A stretch of DNA of 62,580 nucleotides from Phycisphaerae bacterium (GTDB lineage Bacteria; Planctomycetota; Phycisphaerae; JAAYCJ01). The stretch is taken from NCBI GenBank assembly GCA_012729815.1, contig JAAYCJ010000300.1:1-62580 (forward strand), read 5' to 3'. The notes under the pieces are model-generated. The model was not told the origin of the DNA and did no database searches. It saw only the letters and a list, made by a program, of their open reading frames with translations. Shown one piece after another: positions 42,546 to 51,903 of this stretch. The first letter of the stretch is position 1. Each line of letters opens with the position of its first letter. The position numbers and the translations under genes are program-made.

Positions 42546-42559
42546 TAGTACCGGTACTA
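42546..42559. promoter_or_regulatory. Perfect 14-bp palindrome, candidate operator
   Basis: TAGTACCGGTACTA, about 78 bp before the start of the GntR-type regulator and upstream of its promoter. The central CCGG core with flanking arms resembles a LacI/GntR-type operator. No second copy is noted in the window. Confidence 0.55.
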
Positions 42560-42601
42560 GCTGCCGAGCTGGGCTGGGACGGGCCGATTCCAGGCAGGGT
42601 G

Positions 42602-42630
42602 TTGACTTTCAGGTCTGGTTCAGGTATGGT
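42602..42630 (+). promoter_or_regulatory. Sigma70-type promoter of cassette 3 regulator
   Basis: TTGACT (42602-42607), 17-bp spacer, TATGGT (42625-42630). The predicted start lies at the ATG (42637), so this mRNA may be leaderless. No ribosome site precedes the ATG. Confidence 0.55.
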
Positions 42631-42636
42631 GCTGGT

Positions 42637-43761
42637 ATGACGCAGATCGGGTCGGACAGGTCGGATTTGCTGGTGGTGGACCGCGTCGAGCGGGAGTTGC
42701 GGGGGGCGCTGCGGGATTTGTCCGGGCCTTCGGGCGGCAAGCTGCCGGAAGAGCGGGAGTTGGCTCGGCGGTACGGGGTCAGCCGCGAGTCGGTCCGCCA
42801 GGCGATGGCCCGGCTGAAGCGAGAGAACCTGGTCCGGTCGATCCGGGGCAAGGGAACGTTTGCCATTTCGCCGCGGCGGACGGCGACGGTGGTCCACCTG
42901 GTGACCTCGGGGCCGCTGGAGCAGTACAACATGATGGCGGCTGGGGTGCTCAGCGAGGTGCTCAAACGCCGGGGACTGACCTCTCATCTGGCGTGCTCAA
43001 GAGACCCAGCGGCGGAGTGGGATGCAATCATCAACGGCTTTCGGGACGGACTGGGCATGATCCTGGTGGGGGCGTTCGAGCGGACGACGGTCGAGGCGCT
43101 GATCTCACGCTGCGAACTGCCGGTGGTGCACGTCTCGGACCTGCGGGAGCCATTCCGCAGCTCGCCGGTCTGTGACGCGGTGGTCAACGACAACGTGGCT
43201 CTGGCCTGCGGCGCGACGGAGTACCTGATACGTCAGGGGCACCGGCGGATCGCCCTGCTTGGGTGGGATTCTGACTGCTGCTGGGATCGGGAGATGATTC
43301 GCGGTTACAGCGATACCCTGCGGGCGCACGGCATCGATCCGCGTCCGGAATGGCGGCTTGAGATGCCCTCGTCCAGACGGAACGAGGACGATCCACAACG
43401 CAGGCTGGCCCAGGCGGAGCGGGTGCATCGCACGGTGGCGGGTTGGCCGGTGGGACAGGAGCCGACGGCTTTGGTGCATTTTGGAGCCGATGAGATCGGC
43501 ATGCGCGACGCGATCGACGAGTATCTGGGCAGCCGCTTTGCCGGGCAGGTGATGGCGATGACGTACTGGGAACTGTTGCTGATGGGCTACCGGGGCACAT
43601 CGGACGCCACGGCGGCGGCGGTCCGGTTCGAGGATATCGCGGAACGGGCGGTGGAAGTGCTGCTGAACCGACAAGAGGATACAGGTCCGCCGGTGCGGGA
43701 GATCCGCGGCCGGGCGTTCTTGTGCGAACGGCGAGGCGGAGTGTGGAGGCCACAGCGATGA
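42637..43761 (+). CDS. GntR-type regulator with LacI-like sensor domain (cassette 3)
   Basis: A 374-residue regulator. The winged helix holds [57 protein letters not shown], the clear GntR signature, and the sensor domain [72 protein letters not shown] 42637 is chosen because it is at the predicted transcription start. Its stop (43759-43761) overlaps the pseudopilin start as ATGA, so the pseudopilin is translationally coupled. It probably controls the five-gene operon to 50378. Confidence 0.9.
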   Translation: MTQIGSDRSDLLVVDRVERELRGALRDLSGPSGGKLPEERELARRYGVSRESVRQAMARLKRENLVRSIRGKGTFAISPRRTATVVHLVTSGPLEQYNMMAAGVLSEVLKRRGLTSHLACSRDPAAEWDAIINGFRDGLGMILVGAFERTTVEALISRCELPVVHVSDLREPFRSSPVCDAVVNDNVALACGATEYLIRQGHRRIALLGWDSDCCWDREMIRGYSDTLRAHGIDPRPEWRLEMPSSRRNEDDPQRRLAQAERVHRTVAGWPVGQEPTALVHFGADEIGMRDAIDEYLGSRFAGQVMAMTYWELLLMGYRGTSDATAAAVRFEDIAERAVEVLLNRQEDTGPPVREIRGRAFLCERRGGVWRPQR

Positions 43762-44588
43762 TGATTTCGAATTTCGGAAGGCGTTGTCGGTGGGCTGGTT
43801 CGCGGCGATCCACCACGGCCGGTGGCACAGTGAGGGCCTCGGGTTTCACACTGATCGAGTTGCTCGTGGTGGTGGCGATCATCGCGGTGCTGGTGTCGAT
43901 GCTGCTGCCGGCGCTGGCGTCGGCCCGCAGCCTTGCCCAGCGAACCGCGTGCGCCTCGAACCTGCGGATGATCGGCGTGGGGTACATGGCCTACGCGCAG
44001 GAGTACACGTTCTTCCCGACCGGGCTGATGATCGAGTGGGTTCCAGGAACGAACAACCGCACGTTCCTGCTGGATGTCATTGAGGAGGAGCCGGCGCGGG
44101 CGCTGAATCGCCTGATCGCTGACGAACCCTGTGCGGAGGTGTCGCAGGACATCAAGGCTGAACCTCTCAAGCAATCGGTGTGGCGATGTCCGACGATCGA
44201 GGCCACAGATTGGACACTGTACTGGGAAGCATGGAATAAGAGAATAGGTTTTCGTCCGCCGGGTTTTGGCTACATGTTCCAGGCCGGGCTGAACACAGGT
44301 CCGGGCTATCGATACTTCGGCTGGAGTTCGCCGTCGAAACCGGAAGACCCGATGGGTCCAATGGTGGCGGACCGGTTGACCAGCGGCTGGGTGGTGCCGC
44401 CGACGTACTGGAACAGCAACCACAGAGGGAGCGGCACGCAGGGCGTGGCGGGCATCAATCAGTTGTACAGCGACGGCCACGTGAGGTGGCACGATTCATC
44501 CGAGTTCTCGTCGGGCGCGCCGGCTTCGGGCTGGACGTACGCCCACGGCCACGACTGGCCGCACTACTACTGGGTCGAGCGTCCGTAG
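43758..44588 (+). CDS. Pseudopilin, H-X16-DG variant (cassette 3)
   Basis: A 276-residue pseudopilin starting MMISNFGRR. The leader has the inverted heptamers, and the prepilin signal is [54 protein letters not shown] at about residues 28-80. The C-terminus holds H then 16 residues then DGHVRW ([23 protein letters not shown]), which is longer than the usual H-X9-DG. The ATG is within ATGA with the regulator stop. The gene ends 38 bp before the first glycosidase, the same spacing as in cassette 1. Presumed to enter the type II/IV-like system encoded elsewhere. Confidence 0.88.
   Translation: MMISNFGRRCRWAGSRRSTTAGGTVRASGFTLIELLVVVAIIAVLVSMLLPALASARSLAQRTACASNLRMIGVGYMAYAQEYTFFPTGLMIEWVPGTNNRTFLLDVIEEEPARALNRLIADEPCAEVSQDIKAEPLKQSVWRCPTIEATDWTLYWEAWNKRIGFRPPGFGYMFQAGLNTGPGYRYFGWSSPSKPEDPMGPMVADRLTSGWVVPPTYWNSNHRGSGTQGVAGINQLYSDGHVRWHDSSEFSSGAPASGWTYAHGHDWPHYYWVERP
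43764..43778 (-). repeat. Inverted heptamer pair at the pseudopilin start
   Basis: ATTTCGA ATTTCGG A is the reverse complement of TCCGAAATTCGAAAT, the units of the array at 16499-16526. It lies in the first codons of the cassette 3 pseudopilin. Confidence 0.6.
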
Positions 44589-44626
44589 AACGCGTTTGCG
44601 ACTTTCCTGAATTTGGAGCACAATTG

Positions 44627-46582
44627 ATGAGACAATGGTGGCTATCCGTGTCGGTTGCGCTGCTTGCCTCGTTGCCGGTCGCAGCGGAGAAGACCCTGCC
44701 GATGATTACGATCGAAGGCGACAAGTTCGTCGCCGACGGCAGGGAGTTCAAGATATGGGGATTCAACCAGGGCGGCGGGCTGCACCTGGGCGACCTGCAC
44801 CTTCAGGAGCAGGCCGATCAACTGGAGTTTCTGGGGGTGAACATGCTGCGGCTGCACGCGATCGACTGGACGACGTGCGGCGATTCGCCCGGGCCGAACA
44901 ATGAGCCGCTGGAGACCGGGCTGCGGCCGTGCGGGGCGAACCTCAAGAGCACGCGAGGCCTGGTGAACGTCGATAAGTTCTACCGGTTCCTCGACGCGAT
45001 GCGCGAGAAGGGCATCTATGTAGCCATCACGCTCAGCGTGTGCAGCCACATCGGGCCGGGCGACGTGAGCATTCTTGAGACCACGCCCGAAGACGCCAAG
45101 GCCTGGGTCGATGCGATCAACAAGCTGAACACCCCCGGGCCCGACCTTCAGCTCTACAAGAGCCTGCCCGCGATCGACGAGCGGGCGCTGCTGCTCCGCA
45201 AGGAATGGGCAACCGACCTGCTCTCGCTGCGGAACCCCACCACGGGAGTGAAGCTGGCTGAGGACACCCAATTGGCCTTTTTCAACACGGCCAACGAAAA
45301 TTCCTCGTGGGGCACGTTCTATCGCAACGCATTCTTCAAGAACCTCCCGCCGTACTTCATGGCCAAGTTCGTCGCCAAATGGAACGAGTTTTTGCGGGAC
45401 AAGTACGGCAGCGACGAGCAACTGGCGGAGGCCTGGAAGCAGGAGGGCAAAAAGGGTCTCCTGCCCGGCGAATCGCTGGTCGACGGAACGGTGCGGCCTC
45501 TACCGGTTGACGCCATCGCCTGCACGGAGGAAGAACTGCCGGAGAAGTCTTTCGGCGTGTTCTGCGAAGCCCGGCGTCTGGATTTCGTCCGGTTCACCTT
45601 CGAGCTGGACGCCGCCCATCAGCGGATCATGCGCGACCACTACCGCTCGCTCGGCTGGACGCGGCCGACCATCTACAGCGACAACGCCATCGGGATCGGC
45701 CCCGACACCGGCCACATGTGGCTGGCCAGCGATCTGATGCCGTACATCGAGGAGCATCCGTACGACGAGGCGTATTACGACGTAGTCCGGGCTGAGAAGG
45801 TCCGGATCTGCACCTACTGCGGTTCGAATTTCCTGACCGCCGACGGCGCGGACCGGCCGATATGGGGCAGCGAGTTCCGCGAAGGGACAGGCACGCTGAG
45901 CTGGACGCGGATTCCCATGCCCATGTACGCCGCGATGTACCACAGCCTGCAGGGTCGCGACGGGCTGACCTGGCACGTGTGGGACATGATGCGGTACCGG
46001 ATGCTGGATGACCCGATGCCGATCTTCGAGAACAGCGGCTGGCACTGCAACTGGGATTACGCGTGGCAGTTCAGCTACCGGGCGGCCGGTCGGCTGTTCA
46101 AATCGTGCGAGATCGAGCCGCTGCCCAAGGGCAGCCCGTTCCTGATCACGTTCATGGACTGGCAGGGCAACGTCAACAACGACCAGGTCTACCGCCGCGG
46201 CGGCGACGATCAGACCGCGATCCTGCGGATCAACACCGAACACTTCCGTACGGTGGTCTCGCCGATCGCCCGCGCGGTGGACTTCAGCGACGTGACGGTG
46301 AACCTGACCAGCGATCAGATCAACACCGTCTACGTCGAGAAACTCTCGGACGACGCCTACGAAGTGACCGCGATCGGCACGACCGGCGGCATGGTCCAGG
46401 GCCAGAACAGCGCGCTGCACCCGCGGCTGTTCGTGACCGGCGACGTGACGTTCAAGGGCCGCGCGATCGACCACATCGAGCACATCGATCGCCTCGGACG
46501 GCTGATCGAGACGGTGGCGGGCACCGGCGCCGCGATGCCGTTCGTCAACGGCGTCCGGCTGTACCGGGTCCACCTGCGGTAG
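44627..46582 (+). CDS. Secreted clan GH-A glycosidase, tandem copy A (cassette 3)
   Basis: A 651-residue exported enzyme. The signal peptide (MRQWWLSVSVALLASLPVAAE) is cleaved near residue 20. The domain begins LPMITIEGDKFVADGREFKIWGFNQGGG and includes FLGVNMLRLHAIDWT. The acid/base is in NTANENSSW (E224) and the nucleophile in WGSEFREG (E416), as in GH5-like clan GH-A enzymes. A beta-sandwich domain of about 170 residues is C-terminal. GGAG lies 8 nt before the ATG. It is paralogous to the next gene, with shared start, catalytic and terminal segments. Substrate unknown; likely a marine or plant polysaccharide. Confidence 0.85.
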   Translation: MRQWWLSVSVALLASLPVAAEKTLPMITIEGDKFVADGREFKIWGFNQGGGLHLGDLHLQEQADQLEFLGVNMLRLHAIDWTTCGDSPGPNNEPLETGLRPCGANLKSTRGLVNVDKFYRFLDAMREKGIYVAITLSVCSHIGPGDVSILETTPEDAKAWVDAINKLNTPGPDLQLYKSLPAIDERALLLRKEWATDLLSLRNPTTGVKLAEDTQLAFFNTANENSSWGTFYRNAFFKNLPPYFMAKFVAKWNEFLRDKYGSDEQLAEAWKQEGKKGLLPGESLVDGTVRPLPVDAIACTEEELPEKSFGVFCEARRLDFVRFTFELDAAHQRIMRDHYRSLGWTRPTIYSDNAIGIGPDTGHMWLASDLMPYIEEHPYDEAYYDVVRAEKVRICTYCGSNFLTADGADRPIWGSEFREGTGTLSWTRIPMPMYAAMYHSLQGRDGLTWHVWDMMRYRMLDDPMPIFENSGWHCNWDYAWQFSYRAAGRLFKSCEIEPLPKGSPFLITFMDWQGNVNNDQVYRRGGDDQTAILRINTEHFRTVVSPIARAVDFSDVTVNLTSDQINTVYVEKLSDDAYEVTAIGTTGGMVQGQNSALHPRLFVTGDVTFKGRAIDHIEHIDRLGRLIETVAGTGAAMPFVNGVRLYRVHLR

Positions 46583-46603
46583 TTTTCCAGAAGGAGCATC
46601 CGA

Positions 46604-48586
46604 ATGAACCGAATTCTGATCGGCGTCGTTGTCCTTTTCTGCACGGCCTGCGCTTCAGCCGAGCCGCCCACCGTCGCGCCGGTGCGAGAATTGCCCATGA
46701 TCACCATCGACGGCGGGCGGTTCGTCGCCGACGGCAAGGAGTTCAAGATATGGGGGTTCAACCAGGGCCGCGGCCTGAACCTCTCGGACTATCATCTGCG
46801 GAAATCGGTCGATCAGCTCGAGTTTCTCGGGGCCAACGTGCTGCGCCTGCACGCGATCGACTGGACGTTCTGGGGCGAGTCCGACGCGAAGGGGAACGCA
46901 GTGTCCTCGGGTCTGCGGCCGTGCGGGACGGATCGCACGAACACGCGCGAGCTGGTCAACGTGGACAAGTTCCACCGCCTGATGGACGCGCTGCGCGAAA
47001 AGGGCATCTACGTGGCCATCACGCTGACCGTCTGCCAGAACTTCGTGCCGGGCGACGTATCGGTGCTCGAGACAACGGAGCCGGATGCCCAAGCCTGGTC
47101 GCAGGCGGTGGCCGAACTCAACGCCATGGATGACGGTTCGCAGATCCACGTATTCAAGGTCCTGCCGGTGTTCGACGAGCGGTCGCTGGCCCTGCGCAAG
47201 GAATGGGCGGCGAACCTGCTGAACCTGCGGAATCCGACGACCGGGCTGACACTGGCCCAGGACCCGCAACTGGCGTTGCTGAACGTCGTCAACGAAGGAT
47301 CGAGCTGGAGTACGTTCTTCCGCAACAACCACATGGCGCACATGCCCGAGTACTTTCTGGACAAGGTCAAGGCGCGGTGGAACGGATATCTGAAGGACAA
47401 GTACAACGGCGATGAGCCACTGGCGGCTGCCTGGGCTCAGGAGGGAAAAAAGGGACTGCTCGACGGCGAGTCGCTTGGGTCGGGCACGGTGAGACTGCTG
47501 CCGCTTGACCCGGTCTCGCTGCCGAAGGAAGAAGTGGAGGAAAAGGGTTTCCCCGGTTTCTCGGATGCCCGGCGGACGGACTACATTCGGTTCCTCTGGG
47601 AAATGGACGCCGAGCACCAGCGGACGATGCGCGAGCACTTCGCCGCCCACGGCTGGACGCGCCCGAGCAGCTACTGCGACACGGTGGGCATCGACGGGAC
47701 CACCGGCCAGTGGTGGATGGACAGCGACCTGATGCCGTACGTCGAGGACCATCCCTACGACGAAGCCAACATCGACATCTTCCACTGGGGCTGGATCCGC
47801 CTGTACAAGTACCCGGGGGCGACGTTTCTCGTCCCGCGCGGCGGAGCCGACCGGCCGCACTGGGCCAGCGAAATCCGCGAAGGGTCGGGCTGGCTGAGCT
47901 GGACGCGGATTCCGTTTCCGCTGTTCATCGCCGCGTATTACTCGCTGCAGGGACGCGACGGAGCGACCTGGCATGTCTGGTCGATGGACCGCGAGCACTA
48001 CCTCAACGAGACGACTATGGCCGACGACCTGAGTTGGTGTCACTGCAACTGGGACACCCCATGGCTCTACGTTTACCGGGCGGCCGGACGGCTGTTCAGA
48101 TCGTGCGAGATCAAGCCGTTGCCGGCCGGCCACGAGGCCCTGGCCCGCTTCGCCGACTGGGATTGCCAGGACGCCAACTTCCAGAACGAGCGGGTCGTTC
48201 GCATCCACGGCGAGAACCGGGCCATCCTGACCGTCAGCACCGATCATTTCCGGGCGGTCACCTCACCCTATCCACAAAAGAAGGAGTTTTCCGACCTGGC
48301 GGTCGATATTACCTCCAGGACGATCAATACGGTGATTGTCGAGAAGATCAGCGATCGGCTCTACGAGGTGACGGCCGTCGGCAAGGCCGGCGATATGAAG
48401 CAGGGCGAGAACATCATGTTCAAGCCCATGACGAGCGTGGCGGGAACGGTGACGTTCAAGAACGGAACCATCGCGTCGATCGAACACGTCGACCACACGG
48501 GCGTGGTCTACGAGACGGTCGAGGGCGACGGCTCGGCCATGCGGTTCGTGCCCGGCGTCCGGCTGTACCGGGTCCACCTGCGGTAG
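46604..48586 (+). CDS. Secreted clan GH-A glycosidase, tandem copy B (cassette 3)
   Basis: A 660-residue paralogue of the gene just upstream (21 bp earlier). The signal peptide ends in an Ala-rich region (VVLFCTACASAEPP), with a possible lipobox-like Cys. LPMITIDGGRFVADGKEFKIWGFNQGRG matches copy A almost exactly. The acid/base is E231 (NVVNEGSSW) and the nucleophile E423 (WASEIREG). The proteins end in an identical stretch (GVRLYRVHLR) encoded by an identical 33-bp sequence (46550-46582 and 48554-48586). Both belong to the GntR-controlled operon. Confidence 0.85.
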   Translation: MNRILIGVVVLFCTACASAEPPTVAPVRELPMITIDGGRFVADGKEFKIWGFNQGRGLNLSDYHLRKSVDQLEFLGANVLRLHAIDWTFWGESDAKGNAVSSGLRPCGTDRTNTRELVNVDKFHRLMDALREKGIYVAITLTVCQNFVPGDVSVLETTEPDAQAWSQAVAELNAMDDGSQIHVFKVLPVFDERSLALRKEWAANLLNLRNPTTGLTLAQDPQLALLNVVNEGSSWSTFFRNNHMAHMPEYFLDKVKARWNGYLKDKYNGDEPLAAAWAQEGKKGLLDGESLGSGTVRLLPLDPVSLPKEEVEEKGFPGFSDARRTDYIRFLWEMDAEHQRTMREHFAAHGWTRPSSYCDTVGIDGTTGQWWMDSDLMPYVEDHPYDEANIDIFHWGWIRLYKYPGATFLVPRGGADRPHWASEIREGSGWLSWTRIPFPLFIAAYYSLQGRDGATWHVWSMDREHYLNETTMADDLSWCHCNWDTPWLYVYRAAGRLFRSCEIKPLPAGHEALARFADWDCQDANFQNERVVRIHGENRAILTVSTDHFRAVTSPYPQKKEFSDLAVDITSRTINTVIVEKISDRLYEVTAVGKAGDMKQGENIMFKPMTSVAGTVTFKNGTIASIEHVDHTGVVYETVEGDGSAMRFVPGVRLYRVHLR

Positions 48587-48614
48587 CGCCGCCTCCAAAG
48601 GAGAGGAAGTCGGC

Positions 48615-50378
48615 ATGGACGCGAACGGTCAGCCGTGGTTCGGGTTCTCCTATTACGCCTACGTGCCCAGCGAGCTGGAGCTCGAGGACCGCGACGGTTC
48701 GCTTCGCCGCCGGTTGTTCACCACGGCGTGGGAACTGATCCCCGACGACCTGAAACCCTACTCGCGGATGATCCCGTTCTTCATCGGCTCAGCGGAAGGG
48801 TTCCTCAGCTTCGGCGGCGCCAGCCGGCAACAGATCCGCCGGGAAATCCTCGAACTCTCGGACCAGCACGCGATCCCCATCCACCCGTACATCCGCATGG
48901 CCTTCGACCGCAACTGCCGCGAGTGGCACGCCGACATGGAGGTGCCGCTGGGCGACCTGGAGCGGATGTTCGGCGAGCACGAGCACCTGCTCGGGGTCCA
49001 TATCGGCGAGATGGCGGGCGAAGCGGGCTTCTTCGCTGAGGAACGGGCCTACCTGATGCGGACGATCGAGCTGGCCGCCCGCTACGGCAAGACGGTGAGC
49101 CTGTGGGACCACGCGAACCTCTGGCAGGTGCTGCTGCTGGATGAGGAATTCGTCGACCTGATCCGGCGGTGTCCGAAAACGTTCGTGCCGCTCTGGGAGA
49201 CCAACGGGGCCAAGACCGCCTACGCCGACCAGGGCATGCCGTTCGGCCTGTGGGCCTCCGGTTTGGTCGAGCGCTGGGGCGTCAACCCGCAGGCCGGCTG
49301 GTACTGGTTCGAATCGGGCTTCCGTGAGATGTGGAGCGGGCGGTCAATGTCCGGCAGCGAAGCCAAGGCGCCGGACGTGCTGTGGAGCTTGATGTCGGCC
49401 CTCGGCGCGTCGGCGGGAGCCCAAGCCTACTTCTTCGAGGGAACCGAGGGGTGGTTCTGGAACTTCCGCGGCAAGTTCAACGAGTCCGCAGATGCCGAGT
49501 GGGATCCGGACGTCGGCTCGATCAAGAAGGTCAAGCTGCCGCAAACGCTCGACCTGACCGAGACGTTCAAGCGGGCGATCCACCCGACGCTCAAACGGCT
49601 GCTCGAACCGGGTGCGATCCCAACCCGGCAGCAGGTCCTCGAACAGGTCAAGGTCATCTACCGCACCAAATGGCTGCCCGACGACACCACGCCGGTATGG
49701 AACCCGGAGATGTTCCGCCGGATGAGCTGGGCCACCGGCATGTACGACGACCTGGCCACGCTGCCGTCGTTCTGGTCGCTGCCCGCCGAACAGAAGAAGT
49801 TCTACATGGGCCATCTTTACCCAGCCACCTACGGCGTCACGCACGGCAGCGACCTGGTGCCCAAGACCTCGCGATACTACTGGATTCCCGTCGTCTCCAA
49901 GTATGCCGACCCGTCGCTCCTGCCGCCGGACAAGCTGGTGGTCGAGTCCGGGCAGTTCAAAAAAGAGGACGAAGCCAAGCGGTTCTTCGACCAGAATGTG
50001 CCGCGCCAGGACAGCGGTTCGGCGTGGGTCGCCTGCGTCGGCCGAAGCGTCTATGTCTTTAATCGCCACGAGAACCAGCCGGTCGACGATGAGTTTCACT
50101 GCCGGATCGGCGGGTTCCAACTGTCCGGCCGCATTCCCGCCCTCGCGTTCCTGCTGGCCACGGACGATGGGACGGGCCTGTCGATTTACGTCAACAACTT
50201 CATCGGTGTGCTGGACGAGCGACAGATGGAAATCCAGATTCGCTCGCCGCGACCCTTCGAGGTCTCACTTGCGCCGGCGGACATCCGTTCCGACGTGAAG
50301 ACCTCCCCTGACCACACGACAGCCGAGTTCCGCCTGACGTTCAACGGATCGGCTGAACTCCGGGTCGCCGTCTGCTGA
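48615..50378 (+). CDS. Putative glycoside hydrolase, possibly GH98-like (cassette 3)
   Basis: A 587-residue protein with no signal peptide seen; the start is MDANGQPWFGFSYYAYVPSE. It follows copy B by 28 bp. The barrel-like part has LLGVHIGEMAGEAGFFAEERAYLMRTIELAARYGKTVSLWDHANLW and FVPLWETNGAKTAYADQGMPFGLWASGLVERWG, plus a C-terminal beta-sandwich (SAWVACVGRSVYVFNRHENQPVDDEF...). The general order resembles GH98-type enzymes acting on galactose-containing glycans, but I rate that as a suggestion. The position in the cassette 3 operon indicates a role in the same pathway. Confidence 0.55.
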   Translation: MDANGQPWFGFSYYAYVPSELELEDRDGSLRRRLFTTAWELIPDDLKPYSRMIPFFIGSAEGFLSFGGASRQQIRREILELSDQHAIPIHPYIRMAFDRNCREWHADMEVPLGDLERMFGEHEHLLGVHIGEMAGEAGFFAEERAYLMRTIELAARYGKTVSLWDHANLWQVLLLDEEFVDLIRRCPKTFVPLWETNGAKTAYADQGMPFGLWASGLVERWGVNPQAGWYWFESGFREMWSGRSMSGSEAKAPDVLWSLMSALGASAGAQAYFFEGTEGWFWNFRGKFNESADAEWDPDVGSIKKVKLPQTLDLTETFKRAIHPTLKRLLEPGAIPTRQQVLEQVKVIYRTKWLPDDTTPVWNPEMFRRMSWATGMYDDLATLPSFWSLPAEQKKFYMGHLYPATYGVTHGSDLVPKTSRYYWIPVVSKYADPSLLPPDKLVVESGQFKKEDEAKRFFDQNVPRQDSGSAWVACVGRSVYVFNRHENQPVDDEFHCRIGGFQLSGRIPALAFLLATDDGTGLSIYVNNFIGVLDERQMEIQIRSPRPFEVSLAPADIRSDVKTSPDHTTAEFRLTFNGSAELRVAVC

Positions 50379-50416
50379 CGGACGTTGCCGCTCCTGCCGA
50401 ACCGGTCGGACCGTTT

Positions 50417-50602
50417 TCAGTAAATCTTAGCCCGGGCGCCCAGATCGCCGTTTCGGTCGATCATTCCGTTGCTGTTCCAGGAATCGGCGTCATAGTCGAA
50501 GCCGCGGCTGTAGCCGCTGTAGCTCGCGCAGCCGCCCAGCGTCAGCAGGGCCAGAAGCAAACCCCCGCCCAACCATCGAATTATCCCCCTCACGCCTCGC
50601 AT
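50417..50602 (-). CDS. Small lipoprotein, unknown
   Basis: A 61-residue predicted lipoprotein. The N-terminus MRGVRGIIRWLGGGLLLALLTLGGC ends in lipobox LGGC at about residue 25. The mature part is rich in Tyr, Ser, Gly and Asp. It has AGGAAGG 6 nt before the ATG. An upstream in-frame ATG at 50644 is less likely. No family recognised. Confidence 0.6.
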   Translation of the reverse strand: MRGVRGIIRWLGGGLLLALLTLGGCASYSGYSRGFDYDADSWNSNGMIDRNGDLGARAKIY

Positions 50603-50664
50603 CGCACACCTTCCTCGGATGGGCGTCTCGAAGCACTGTTCCACTCATCCAGTTAATTGTATGC

Positions 50665-50684
50665 GTCGCGGTATGTGCCGCGAC
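50665..50684. promoter_or_regulatory. Short perfect hairpin between lipoprotein and protease genes
   Basis: GTCGCGG-TATGTG-CCGCGAC, a 7-bp stem with 6-nt loop, in the divergent intergenic region. There is no T run. It may be an operator. Confidence 0.35.
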
Positions 50685-50740
50685 CCCTTTCAAAACGTCA
50701 CTTCTCTTCGAATAGCGTTCCTGCCAACAGCTTTGTTTGT

Positions 50741-50746
50741 TATACT
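50741..50746 (+). promoter_or_regulatory. Possible -10 element for the metalloprotease gene
   Basis: TATACT lies 41 nt before the ATG. No good -35 is at 16-18 bp. Confidence 0.3.
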
Positions 50747-50787
50747 ATTCATGCAATCCAAGCCATTCTGTACCCGGGAGAGAATGT

Positions 50788-51828
50788 ATGGCTGTACTCA
50801 TTCTGGGCTTGATCGGTTTGCCATGCTTCTGCAGTTCCGCCGCCGCAGCGGACCAGCCCGTGGTGCGATGCATCTATCTGGTGCCTGCCGATCGCAAACC
50901 GTGGCCTGAGTTTCCGGAGCGGCTCGATGCATGGATTCAGTATGCCCAGTGGTATTTCGCATGTCAGTTAAGGGGACACGGCCACTCATGGCGGACTTTT
51001 CGCTTTGAGAAAGATCGCAAGGGGCGAGCCAGGTTCAGCCTGATCCGTACTCAGCGTTCCATGAAAGAGTTGATGACATGGAATGCCTCGAAACAGGCAT
51101 ACGCCGAGTTCCTTGATGGAATGGCGGAGTCCAGCCGAGTTGCATGGCGGCGATCTATTGTGGTTATTTTCCGTGAAACACTGGAGATGGAGTCGGATGG
51201 AGCCTTGTACTGGGGGGGCACGAGAGGCGGAGGAGACCTTGCGTACGTGAGTACCGCATCGCTAAGGCTCGGACGGCCGGAACGGTTCAACAGCAATGAG
51301 GAGTACGCTGGCAGAGTCTTGCCGGAACTTGCGGAGGCGGTCAAACAGGGGCATGGCGACAGAGAATTACTGTCGCGTCCACTCAAGGAGCGTGCATTGC
51401 CGGCACACCTGGGCTCAACCCTTGGGTCGATCAGTGGAGACTGTTACGGCGCTCTTCTCCACGAACTCGGCCATGCATTTGGCCTTCCGCATACTGGGGA
51501 ACTGCCAGTGGTTCCTGATCTCCAGAAAGAGGTCAGTTTCAGAAATGCAGGATGGTTGATGAGAACCCACTGGAGGCTTCGAGGCAATCTCGTTCGTGGA
51601 GTCCGCGACGCGTGCGCCGGGCTCACGGGTGAAGAGGCAGATGTACTGGCCAGAAGTCCCTTCTTCAACAAGATACTTGATCGAAGGGAAGTGAAAGAGC
51701 TTGACCGAGGGTGTGGAGACATGAGTGTCGTGTCCCGCAGGCCGGCGATTGGCCTGGATGGTCGCGTCATGCACGATGAAGGAGGGCAAGTGGTGATTCA
51801 GAGCGTGAGCGGCAGTGGCGCCGAGTGA
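50788..51828 (+). CDS. Metzincin-like secreted zinc metalloprotease, unknown family
   Basis: A 346-residue protein. The signal peptide (MAVLILGLIGLPCFCSSAAAA) ends near residue 22. The zinc-binding motif HELGHAFGLPH (H225, E226, H229, H235) has the full HExxHxxGxxH of metzincins. A Met downstream (DMSVVSRRP) could be the Met-turn. No propeptide motif seen. ATG 50788 has GGGAG 7 nt upstream. The base composition is visibly lower in GC than its neighbours, with more AGA, AGG and ATA codons, consistent with transfer. It is probably an extracellular peptidase; the substrate is unknown. Confidence 0.75.
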   Translation: MAVLILGLIGLPCFCSSAAAADQPVVRCIYLVPADRKPWPEFPERLDAWIQYAQWYFACQLRGHGHSWRTFRFEKDRKGRARFSLIRTQRSMKELMTWNASKQAYAEFLDGMAESSRVAWRRSIVVIFRETLEMESDGALYWGGTRGGGDLAYVSTASLRLGRPERFNSNEEYAGRVLPELAEAVKQGHGDRELLSRPLKERALPAHLGSTLGSISGDCYGALLHELGHAFGLPHTGELPVVPDLQKEVSFRNAGWLMRTHWRLRGNLVRGVRDACAGLTGEEADVLARSPFFNKILDRREVKELDRGCGDMSVVSRRPAIGLDGRVMHDEGGQVVIQSVSGSGAE

Positions 51829-51903
51829 TGCCACACGGCGAAGACGGCGGGTGAACCTGACGTTGCCCGTCAGAACCACCGGCCCTACGAGAGCGTGGTC
51901 CGG

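Larger units (their letters stand above)
41966..42636. other. 670-bp region with no supported gene
   Basis: Several overlapping short ORFs exist on both strands (up to about 120 codons) but none resembles a known protein or has a convincing ribosome site. It includes the exporter promoter (minus strand -10 at 42097-42092), a perfect 14-bp palindrome at 42546-42559 and the promoter of the cassette 3 regulator. The 42140-42420 part could be a decayed gene or a repeated element; I cannot decide. Confidence 0.5.
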
